From NCBI GenBank assembly GCA_002453475.1, contig DKGY01000094.1:30378-53305 (forward strand): a stretch of 22,928 nt of DNA. Direction: 5' to 3'. The stretch comes from Clostridium sp. UBA6758. GTDB taxonomy: Bacteria; Bacillota; Clostridia; Clostridiales; Clostridiaceae. This document shows positions 15,010 to 20,385 of this stretch, piece after piece (the first letter of the stretch is position 1; every line of letters starts with the position of its first letter). Under the pieces are notes generated by a model that worked only from the letters and a program-made list of their open reading frames with translations, searched no databases and was not told where the DNA came from. The translations under genes were made by a program, and so were the position numbers.

Positions 15010-15038
15010 AACCTAGGGATGAAGCCTAGTCTTTTTTA
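15010..15038 (+). terminator. Leader hairpin or attenuator before the small-protein/FtsK operon
   Basis: CTAGG at 15013-15017 pairs with CCTAG at 15025-15029 around seven bases, followed by TCTTTTTTATT. The stem is short. Since no gene ends just upstream, it would act on a leader transcript rather than ending a gene. Confidence 0.45.
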
Positions 15039-15052
15039 TTTGGAGGAAATTT

Positions 15053-15070
15053 ATGGTATATGTAGAATAG
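15053..15070 (+). CDS. Possible five-residue leader ORF (MVYVE)
   Basis: ATG 15053 has a strong GGAGG at 15042-15046 and is followed by GTA TAT GTA GAA TAG. It lies between the leader hairpin and the first gene of the FtsK operon. It may be a leader peptide or merely an isolated ribosome binding site left from a lost gene. Confidence 0.25.
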   Translation: MVYVE

Positions 15071-15090
15071 TATATTGTAGGGGTGGTGTT

Positions 15091-15264
15091 ATGGCAAAGA
15101 AAGTAGGAAAGTACAGATATGAAAAAGCAGAAGTTACCTTCAATATAGAAGATGAATTGGACATGGATATATATAACTTCTTATTAGAAAACAGTAAAGT
15201 GATAGGTAAAAGCAACTATTTAAAACAATTAGTATATGAAAAGATGCTTAAGAGTAGAGAATAA
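15091..15264 (+). CDS. Small basic protein, possible ribbon-helix-helix DNA binder (57 aa)
   Basis: ATG 15091 has AGGGGTGG at 15079-15086; an in-frame ATG at 15019 overlaps the leader hairpin and lacks a ribosome binding site. The product begins basic (MAKKVGKYRYEKAEVTF), then has NIEDELDMDIYNFLLENSKVIGKSNYLKQLVYEKMLKSRE. One beta strand followed by two helices, with the K-SNYLKQLV second helix, is the ribbon-helix-helix plan used by small plasmid and phage repressors. It heads the FtsK operon but is cut off from it by a hairpin. Family assignment is tentative. Confidence 0.6.
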   Translation: MAKKVGKYRYEKAEVTFNIEDELDMDIYNFLLENSKVIGKSNYLKQLVYEKMLKSRE

Positions 15265-15282
15265 ATCTACTCTTATTTTTTT
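15249..15282 (+). terminator. Terminator overlapping the end of the small basic protein gene
   Basis: TAAGAGTAGA at 15249-15258 pairs perfectly with TCTACTCTTA at 15266-15275 around GAATAAA, followed by TTTTTTT. The stem includes the gene's last codons. It should reduce transcription of the downstream genes. Confidence 0.75.
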
Positions 15283-15301
15283 ATAAAAATTTATGATAGT
15301 T

Positions 15302-15316
15302 TAGGAAACTTTCCTA
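15302..15316. promoter_or_regulatory. 15-base perfect palindrome upstream of the second small DNA-binding-like gene
   Basis: TAGGAAA-C-TTTCCTA lies 47 bases before ATG 15364. It has no T-run and is GC-richer than its surroundings, so it is more likely a protein-binding site than a terminator. Confidence 0.4.
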
Positions 15317-15363
15317 TAGATGTGCATATATATATATTAAGAAATAAGAAAGTGGAGGAAATT

Positions 15364-15522
15364 ATGGTAAATAAGATTACAGTTAGCTTCAAAAGCACTA
15401 CAAAAGATATGAAGTTATTCGTAACAGTTGATAGCCAAGAGGAGAAATCAGATTTTGTTAAGAAAGCTTTAGAGTATTATATTAAGCACTTAGATAAGGA
15501 GAATGTTCAATGTTTGGATTAG
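15364..15522 (+). CDS. Small ribbon-helix-helix-like protein (52 aa)
   Basis: ATG 15364 follows GGAGG at 15354-15358. The product has a short beta-like N-terminus (MVNKITVSFKSTTKDMKLFVTVDSQ) and then EEKSDFVKKALEYYIKHLDKE, where SDFVKKALEYYIK resembles the second helix of Arc/CopG-type ribbon-helix-helix proteins. Such proteins usually repress their own operon. The gene overlaps the next by 13 bases. It is the first of four overlapping genes. Identification is by pattern only. Confidence 0.6.
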   Translation: MVNKITVSFKSTTKDMKLFVTVDSQEEKSDFVKKALEYYIKHLDKENVQCLD

Positions 15523-15656
15523 ATTTATTGATTCTCAATGGCATAAAAAGCCTAGCAATTTTCACAGGAACTTTAAAAGAAGGATTAATAATATTTAACG
15601 GAATTATAATCTATGCAGTAGCAGCAGTTAAATGTGAGGGGAGGAACAACAAGTGA
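15510..15656 (+). CDS. Tiny hydrophobic membrane protein (48 aa)
   Basis: ATG 15510 follows AAGGAG at 15496-15501. The product reads MFGLDLLILNGIKSLAIFTG then TLKEGLIIFNGIIIYAVAAV and a polar end KCEGRNNK: two hydrophobic stretches that could span the membrane. It overlaps the previous gene by 13 bases and the FtsK-like gene by four (GTGA). It may be a membrane partner for the ATPase downstream. I recognise no family. Confidence 0.6.
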   Translation: MFGLDLLILNGIKSLAIFTGTLKEGLIIFNGIIIYAVAAVKCEGRNNK

Positions 15657-16837
15657 TTACTGAATTTGCTATAGCTGGTGTTGGTGTAGCACTATATAGA
15701 AATATGGATAAGATTAAGCTGAAAAAGAAATGGAAACAGATTACTTATAGTAAGAGTGAATTTACTAATAGATTAGATAAAACCCTTAAAATATGGCGAG
15801 TAGATAGGACGCCTTATGGATATGACATAATTACAGAATTACCCTATGGGTATACCTTTGAAAATCTTAATAGAGATATAGATATATTTAAAGAAGGACT
15901 ACATTTCCAATCTATACAACTAAGCCAAGTTAATAATATGGTTATTATGAATTGCGTGTCTAACTATAGCTTTAAGGATTATCAACCTACAAAATTACCA
16001 GGCAATAAAATATTAATTGCTGATGGACTTATTAAGCCAATTATAGTAGATATGAATAGTTTTCCACACTGTTTAATTGGAGGAGATACAGGCACAGGTA
16101 AATCTAGAATACTATTATTGATACTAACTAACCTAATTAAACATTGTAGCAATATAGATTTACACCTATTACAAATACGTAAAAACGACTTAGGGGTATT
16201 TAAGAATTGTGCACAAGTAAAAACATATTCCAGAACATTAGAGGAAGTTCTACAGGCGTTAGAGGGCATAGATAAGGAATGTAGAAGAAGAGAAAAGCTA
16301 ATAGATAATACTAAAGGGTATTACAATATATCAGATTACAACAAAGTTAATGGAGATAAATTAAAGTATATCTATGTAGTAGTAGAGGAGTTTAGTTTTC
16401 TTAATATAAGTCGAGGAGACAGCAAGGAAGAGAAAACACTAAAAACTAAATGTCTAAAGCACCTTAAAATGATAGTTAACGTAGGTAGAAGTAGTGGAGT
16501 ATTTCTTATAACTGCATTACAAAAACCTACCTCAGATAGTATTCCTTCCGATATCAAAGCTCAACTATGTACTAGGATAAGTTTAAAAATTGCAGATGGT
16601 CCAGCTTGTAAGGTTATACTTGGTAATGAAAATGCAACTAAGCTCGGAGAAAGAGAAATTATATGTAGGACACTAGAGGAAGAAAAAGGCTATAGCTTTA
16701 CCATAGATCATAATTTGGTTATGGAAAACATTAAGGATAGGATAGTAGAAAAGAAAATAGAGATAGAGAAACCAAAGGAAATTATTCATGATGATGTAAG
16801 CAATTTATTGAGGTTGCTAAATGAAATTAATGGATAG
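15653..16837 (+). CDS. FtsK/SpoIIIE-like DNA-translocating ATPase (394 aa)
   Basis: GTG 15653 follows GGGGAGG at 15638-15644 and overlaps the previous stop. A hydrophobic N-terminus (ITEFAIAGVGVALYRN) is followed by a basic patch KIKLKKKWK, a domain to about 130, then the motor: Walker A GGDTGTGKS (143-151), Walker B YIYVVVEEF (239-247), and a late VGRSSGVFLITALQKPTSDSIP segment typical of FtsK/SpoIIIE and conjugation coupling ATPases. It lacks the four membrane helices and gamma domain of chromosomal FtsK, so it is an element-encoded type. It overlaps the downstream Replic_Relax gene. The substrate is presumably double-stranded DNA of this element or its competitor. Confidence 0.88.
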   Translation: MITEFAIAGVGVALYRNMDKIKLKKKWKQITYSKSEFTNRLDKTLKIWRVDRTPYGYDIITELPYGYTFENLNRDIDIFKEGLHFQSIQLSQVNNMVIMNCVSNYSFKDYQPTKLPGNKILIADGLIKPIIVDMNSFPHCLIGGDTGTGKSRILLLILTNLIKHCSNIDLHLLQIRKNDLGVFKNCAQVKTYSRTLEEVLQALEGIDKECRRREKLIDNTKGYYNISDYNKVNGDKLKYIYVVVEEFSFLNISRGDSKEEKTLKTKCLKHLKMIVNVGRSSGVFLITALQKPTSDSIPSDIKAQLCTRISLKIADGPACKVILGNENATKLGEREIICRTLEEEKGYSFTIDHNLVMENIKDRIVEKKIEIEKPKEIIHDDVSNLLRLLNEING

Positions 16838-17357
16838 GGATATTAAGATAATTAATTTTATTACAGAGAATACAGGAGCAACCATAGGACAATTACAAGA
16901 GTTGTTTTTTCCTAGCTATTCAATGGCAGCCAAAAGATTAAAAATACTTGCAGACAATAAGTATCTTAAAGAATCTATACATCCAACGCTAGGTAAAAAG
17001 GTTTATTATATAAAGAAAATACCCTCTTTTCATACACTGGTTTTAACGGATATCTTAGTTGAACTTAAAGACCGAGTCACCTATATGAAAAGAGAGTATG
17101 AAATAAATAAAAAATTTATTGACTGTATATTTATATTAAAAAACGGGCAAATTATAACCGTAGAAGTAGATATTTTTAATAGAACAAAAGAAGAAAAATT
17201 GCTCAATATTTATGAGGAATTGAGAAAAACAAATGCTCCTGTAACAATGCTAGTTGTAAGCAAACATAAACGTCGTGTTGGGCCAGGAGAGAGGAAAAAT
17301 AAAGATATTAAAAACATAAGAATAGAAGAGATTAAGGAAGTACTAAAGAAAATATAG
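16821..17357 (+). CDS. Replication-relaxation (Replic_Relax) family protein (178 aa)
   Basis: ATG 16821 has GAGG at 16810-16813; an in-frame ATG at 16830 is an alternative. The N-terminal third is a winged helix (DIKIINFITENTGATIGQLQELFFPSYSMAAKRLKILADNKYLKE), and the remainder has beta strands resembling the family's nuclease-like fold (FIDCIFILKNGQIITVEVDIFNRTKEEKL..., VTMLVVSKHKRR). Proteins of this family are found next to FtsK-like genes in plasmids, integrative elements and phages, where a role in replication or mobilisation is assumed. It overlaps the ATPase gene by 17 bases, so the two are probably made together. No catalytic proof is visible. Confidence 0.8.
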   Translation: MKLMDRDIKIINFITENTGATIGQLQELFFPSYSMAAKRLKILADNKYLKESIHPTLGKKVYYIKKIPSFHTLVLTDILVELKDRVTYMKREYEINKKFIDCIFILKNGQIITVEVDIFNRTKEEKLLNIYEELRKTNAPVTMLVVSKHKRRVGPGERKNKDIKNIRIEEIKEVLKKI

Positions 17358-17417
17358 TAAGTATCATGAAATAAACTAAAGATGAAACCTTAGTAATATA
17401 GCCAACTAATCACGATT

Positions 17418-17448
17418 AACCTATCTAAATCATTGGATAGGTTTTTTT
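17418..17448 (+). terminator. Intrinsic terminator after the FtsK/Replic_Relax operon
   Basis: AACCTATC at 17418-17425 pairs perfectly with GATAGGTT at 17436-17443, followed by TTTTT. It ends the operon 61 bases after the last stop and lies 36 bases before the next gene. Confidence 0.85.
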
Positions 17449-17483
17449 ATATACTTTTGGAGAGAACAGGAGGTCGTAAACAT

Positions 17484-17876
17484 ATGATGAAGCGAACGCA
17501 TATTGCTATAGGTGTAGCTGCTACATTGCCAATAATAATCAGTAATCCAGTAAGTATAGTTGGTGTGTTAGGATCTACATTTCCAGATTGGGACTATCTT
17601 TTAGGAATAAAACATAGAACTTATACACACTCACTATTAGTATTAACTATAAGTAGCATTACTATTTTAATTTTAAATAAGTGGATAGCTCTAGTGTGGT
17701 TTATAAATTTTGCATTGCATCTAGTAGCAGATAGTTTTACTAAGATGGGAACTCCTTATTTATATCCATGGAATAAAAAATATTATGGTTATAAATTAAT
17801 TAAGACTAGAGGTGCAGAGGATTATTTTATACAAGCACTAGCTATAGCTTTTATAATGTTTGTTTATGTAGCGTAA
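17484..17876 (+). CDS. YdjM-like membrane-bound metal-dependent hydrolase (130 aa)
   Basis: ATG 17484 follows CAGGAGG at 17467-17473; an upstream in-frame ATG at 17433 sits within the terminator. The family signature is clear: HIAIGVAATLP, FPDWDYLLGIKHRTYTHSLL and HLVADSFTKMGTPYLYPW, giving His and Asp residues for metal binding between hydrophobic segments (about 10-28, 54-75, 111-129). At 130 residues it is shorter than many relatives (about 160-200). Biochemical function of this family is poorly known. I looked for a LexA site upstream, as some relatives are SOS genes, and saw none. Confidence 0.82.
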   Translation: MMKRTHIAIGVAATLPIIISNPVSIVGVLGSTFPDWDYLLGIKHRTYTHSLLVLTISSITILILNKWIALVWFINFALHLVADSFTKMGTPYLYPWNKKYYGYKLIKTRGAEDYFIQALAIAFIMFVYVA

Positions 17877-17889
17877 AATAATATAGTTA

Positions 17890-17920
17890 AAGCCTAGAAT
17901 CTTATTAAAATTCTAGGCTT
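17890..17920. terminator. Perfect hairpin between convergent genes
   Basis: AAGCCTAGAAT at 17890-17900 and ATTCTAGGCTT at 17910-17920 form an 11-base-pair stem around nine bases. It lies between the rightward hydrolase and leftward XRE gene and probably stops transcription from both sides, although the T-runs are short. Confidence 0.7.
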
Positions 17921-17950
17921 CTTAAATACAACTGGTTAACATTAAAAGTC

Positions 17951-18241
17951 TTAGTTTTTGGTGTTGCTATGTTTTTTTATAACACCAATAATATCTAATA
18001 TGATAGATTTTTGCTCTTGGTCAAATGTGTTTAAATTATACAGCTCGTCAGTTCTACATGTTAAATAATCAAGACTTACTTCAAATACATCCGCTAGTTT
18101 AATTGCTATCTCCAAGCTTGGTACATTAGTGTTAGTTTCATAGCTAGAAATAGCTGAACGTGTTAAGCAAACAAGACTTGCAAGTTCATCTTGATTCATA
18201 TTTTTATCTTCTCTAAGTTCTTTTAACCTATCACCAAACAT
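17951..18241 (-). CDS. XRE-family transcriptional regulator (96 aa)
   Basis: The minus-strand ATG at 18241 has GGAGGA just upstream. Residues 1-62 are a typical XRE helix-turn-helix domain (FGDRLKELREDKNMNQDELASLVCLTRSAISSYETNTNVPSLEIAIKLADVFEVSLDYLT), with the recognition helix near TRSAISSYE. A short tail (DQEQKSIILDIIGVIKKHS) may form a dimerisation helix. It probably represses phage or accessory genes in the lysogen. It is the downstream one of two leftward regulators; perfect 13-base tandem repeats right above its ribosome binding site are good candidates for its operator. Confidence 0.88.
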   Translation of the reverse strand: MFGDRLKELREDKNMNQDELASLVCLTRSAISSYETNTNVPSLEIAIKLADVFEVSLDYLTCRTDELYNLNTFDQEQKSIILDIIGVIKKHSNTKN

Positions 18242-18255
18242 ATTTATTCCTCCAA

Positions 18256-18281
18256 ATTCTATTTATCAATTCTATTTATCA
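18256..18281. repeat. Two perfect 13-base tandem repeats, candidate operator
   Basis: ATTCTATTTATCA occurs at 18256-18268 and again at 18269-18281 without a gap. It lies 15 bases upstream of the XRE start, so a bound protein would block transcription or initiation. TCACATAAAAT beginning at 18279 recurs at 18343. Confidence 0.6.
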
Positions 18282-18320
18282 CATAAAATTTTAAAATAAA
18301 ATTTGAAGATATCGAGTAAA

Positions 18321-18575
18321 TTACATTTTAAAAATATTTTTTTCACATAAAATACATTTTAAATTGCAATGGAAACAAAATTTATTTCTAGCAAAAAATA
18401 GTACAAGTTCCAATGGACATATATCTAATACCTCAGCGATTTTAAATAATAATTCCAAAGAAATATTTGTATATGTATTATTTTCTAGCTTAGATAGATA
18501 CCCTTGACTTATTCCAAGTGCATTTGCTAGATTGTTTTGGCTAATATTTTTACTTAATCGAGTGCTTTTTATCAT
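18321..18575 (-). CDS. XRE-type regulator with C-terminal four-cysteine motif (84 aa)
   Basis: I prefer the ATG at 18575, with AGTGGTG a few bases upstream; an in-frame GTG at 18587 would add four residues. Residues 1-58 are a helix-turn-helix domain (IKSTRLSKNISQNNLANALGISQGYLSKLENNTY...SLELLFKIAEVLDICPLEL). The tail reads FFARNKFCFHCNLKCILCEKNIFKM with Cys67, Cys70, Cys74 and Cys77: a CX2CX3CX2C cluster that could hold zinc or an iron-sulphur centre or act as a thiol switch. XRE proteins usually lack this. It probably regulates the nearby rightward promoter or the downstream regulator gene. Confidence 0.82.
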   Translation of the reverse strand: MIKSTRLSKNISQNNLANALGISQGYLSKLENNTYTNISLELLFKIAEVLDICPLELVLFFARNKFCFHCNLKCILCEKNIFKM

Positions 18576-18671
18576 ATTTATCACCACTATATCAACTTTT
18601 ATCCATTTAATTTTAATTATATTATTTTAATTATGAAAAATAAACAGGTAATTATATATATGTCGAATATT

Positions 18672-18712
18672 GTAAAAAGTATTCATGCCATGAATATTTT
18701 ACGTGATATAAT
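18672..18712 (+). promoter_or_regulatory. Palindromic candidate operator abutting an extended -10 promoter
   Basis: TATTCATG-C-CATGAATA (18680-18696) is a perfect inverted repeat, flanked by GTAAAA (18672-18677) and TTTTAC (18697-18702). TGATATAAT at 18704-18712 follows, a perfect extended -10 element pointing right. No good -35 is seen; the palindrome occupies that space. It looks like a repressor- or activator-controlled promoter upstream of the 25-codon ORF. Confidence 0.55.
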
Positions 18713-18819
18713 TTAACTATATTGGCAAATATATAATAAAAATAATTGTTTATATAATTTGCATATGAGTAAATAAAATAGAAAAAAATCTACATATCTA
18801 TATCGGGGGGACTTAAGAT

Positions 18820-18897
18820 ATGAATGATAGCGAAAAAGAGTTTTACATTTTATTAGCACAACTTATATACAATGAAGAGAAAAAAGCTAAGGGGTAA
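18820..18897 (+). CDS. Possible 25-residue peptide upstream of miaB
   Basis: ATG 18820 lies behind GGGGGG at 18805-18810. The product is MNDSEKEFYILLAQLIYNEE ending KKAKG: an amphipathic charged helix. Its last codons form the left arm of a hairpin terminator. It could be a real small protein, a leader peptide or a chance ORF. It may be phage or chromosomal because the attachment site is unknown. Confidence 0.35.
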   Translation: MNDSEKEFYILLAQLIYNEEKKAKG

Positions 18898-18928
18898 TCC
18901 TTAGCCTTTCTTTTCGTGCATTGTATAT
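18865..18928. terminator. Terminator hairpin nested in a 64-base inverted repeat
   Basis: The inner stem GCTAAGG (18886-18892) pairs with CCTTAGC (18899-18905), followed by CTTTCTTTTC, a good rightward terminator. The outer arms ATATACAATG (18865-18874) and CATTGTATAT (18919-18928) also match perfectly, giving a long imperfect dyad with purine/pyrimidine-rich middle arms. It ends the short transcript before miaB. Confidence 0.7.
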
Positions 18929-18936
18929 GCTATAAT
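18908..18936 (+). promoter_or_regulatory. Promoter for miaB
   Basis: TATAAT at 18931-18936 with TGC directly before it is a perfect extended -10; the -35 at 18908-18913 (TTCTTT) is poor, as is usual with extended -10 promoters. Transcription would begin near 18,943, 41 bases before miaB. It overlaps the tail of the upstream terminator. Confidence 0.6.
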
Positions 18937-18983
18937 ACTATAGAAATTTAATAAATATGTTGGATATTGGAGGAACGTAAACA

Positions 18984-20339
18984 ATGAGTAATAATGTAAA
19001 AAATTCAAATAAATTAAACGAACCTAAAACCTTCTGGATTTGTACATGGGGTTGTCAAATGAATGAAGAGGACTCCGAAAAATTATCTGGTGGATTAAAA
19101 CCATTAGGATATATAAGAACTAACTCTAAAGAAGAAGCTGATATAATAATCTTCAATACTTGTTGTGTTAGAGAAAATGCTGAGCAAAAGGTAGATGGAA
19201 ACCTGGGAGCTTTAAAAAAATTAAAAAAAGAAAACCCTAGTAAGGTTATTGCAGTTACAGGTTGCATGATGCAACAGGAGGGAATGGCAGATAAAATAAT
19301 AAGTAAGTTTCCTTTTGTAGATATAATTATAGGAACTCATAATGCCTATAAGTTTACAGAGTATCTTGGAAGAGTTTTAGGTGGGGAAAGACCAATAGTA
19401 GAAATTTGGGATAAAGAAGCAGATATAATAGAAGGAGCGCCTATTGATAGAGCAAGTACTATAAAAGGCTTCGTTACAATAATGTATGGTTGTAACAACT
19501 TCTGTACTTATTGTATAGTTCCACATGTAAGAGGACGTGAAAGAAGTAGAAACTCTGCTGAAATAATTAAAGAAATAGAAAGTATGGTTAAAGAAGGATA
19601 CAAAGAAATTACTCTTCTTGGACAAAATGTTAACTCCTATGGTAAGGGTTTGGAAGAAAATATTAATTTTGCAGAACTTTTAAGAAGAATAAATGAAGTA
19701 GATGGTATTGAGAGAGTGAAATTTATGACTTCTCATCCAAAGGATTTAAGTGATGAAGTAATTGATGTAATTGCAGTAGGAGACAAATTATGTGAATCTA
19801 TCCATCTTCCAGTACAATCTGGCTCATCAAGAATATTGAAGAAAATGAATAGACATTATACTAGAGAGCAATATTTAGAATCAATTATAAAAATCAAGGA
19901 AAGAATTCCGAATGTAGCACTAACTACAGATATAATTGTAGGTTTTCCAGGAGAAACTGAGGAGGATTTTGAAGATACTTTAAGCTTAGTAAAAGAAGTA
20001 GAATATGATTCTGCCTTTACATTCTTATATTCTAGAAGAGGTGGTACTCCTGCAGATTTAATGTTTGATCAAGTAGATGAAAAAGTTAAAAAAGAGAGAT
20101 TTAATAGACTAGTTGAAGTGGTTAATGAAATTTCTGCTAAGAAAAATAAGCTTTATGATGGAAAAGTAGTTGAAGTTCTTGTAGAAGGTGAAAGTAAGAG
20201 TGATGATACAAAACTAACTGGAAGAACAAGAACAAGTAAGTTAGTTAATTTTACTGGTAATAAAGAAAATATAGGTAAATTAGTTAATGTTAGAATCACA
20301 AAAGCAAATTCTTTTTCATTAATAGGAGAAGAAGTATAA
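18984..20339 (+). CDS. miaB: tRNA-2-methylthio-N6-dimethylallyladenosine synthase MiaB (451 aa)
   Basis: This cytoplasmic radical-SAM enzyme adds a methylthio group to i6A37 in tRNAs reading codons starting with U. ATG 18984 follows GGAGGAA. The N-terminal domain has the three cluster cysteines: Cys24 (TWGCQMN), Cys60 (FNTCCVRE) and Cys94 (TGCMMQQ). The radical-SAM motif is Cys170, Cys174, Cys177 ([10 protein letters not shown]), followed by [10 protein letters not shown] and LGQNVNSYG, both typical of MiaB rather than MtaB or RimO. A TRAM domain closes the protein (about 381-451). Length is normal. Cys20 and Cys61 are extra. It is chromosomal; mutS follows 46 bases downstream, a common order in clostridia. 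Confidence 0.97.
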   Translation: MSNNVKNSNKLNEPKTFWICTWGCQMNEEDSEKLSGGLKPLGYIRTNSKEEADIIIFNTCCVRENAEQKVDGNLGALKKLKKENPSKVIAVTGCMMQQEGMADKIISKFPFVDIIIGTHNAYKFTEYLGRVLGGERPIVEIWDKEADIIEGAPIDRASTIKGFVTIMYGCNNFCTYCIVPHVRGRERSRNSAEIIKEIESMVKEGYKEITLLGQNVNSYGKGLEENINFAELLRRINEVDGIERVKFMTSHPKDLSDEVIDVIAVGDKLCESIHLPVQSGSSRILKKMNRHYTREQYLESIIKIKERIPNVALTTDIIVGFPGETEEDFEDTLSLVKEVEYDSAFTFLYSRRGGTPADLMFDQVDEKVKKERFNRLVEVVNEISAKKNKLYDGKVVEVLVEGESKSDDTKLTGRTRTSKLVNFTGNKENIGKLVNVRITKANSFSLIGEEV

Positions 20340-20360
20340 AAGCGACTTTGTCGCTTTTTT
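20338..20360 (+). terminator. Hairpin between miaB and mutS
   Basis: AAAAGCGAC at 20338-20346 pairs with GTCGCTTTT from 20350 around TTT, ending in a T-run. It overlaps the miaB stop. No promoter fits in the 25 bases before mutS, so it probably reduces rather than abolishes read-through. Confidence 0.8.
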
Positions 20361-20385
20361 AAATAATTATGAAGGAGAGATATAG

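Larger units (their letters stand above)
1..18800. mobile_element. Right-hand part of a Clostridium siphovirus-type prophage
   Basis: Consecutive head-completion, tail, baseplate, holin and endolysin genes in canonical siphophage order, followed by accessory genes and two XRE regulators, end just before the housekeeping genes miaB and mutS. The left end lies outside the window. The right end is uncertain: it must lie between the last leftward regulator (about 18,575) and miaB (18,984), so 18,800 is only a placeholder. I see no integrase or serine recombinase gene in the window and no tRNA gene that could be an attachment site, so the integration gene is presumably at the unseen left end. The structural genes look intact, so the prophage may be functional. 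Prophage identity is very likely; the boundary is a guess. Confidence 0.9.

Noticed and set aside
17358..17483. LexA/SOS box upstream of the YdjM-like gene
   Set aside because: No GAAC-N4-GTTC-type site is visible; only a terminator and a ribosome binding site are seen.
1..18983. tRNA or rRNA genes, or a diversity-generating retroelement near the fibre genes
   Set aside because: No cloverleaf-like sequence, rRNA segment, reverse transcriptase motif or variable-repeat pair was seen on reading the sequence.
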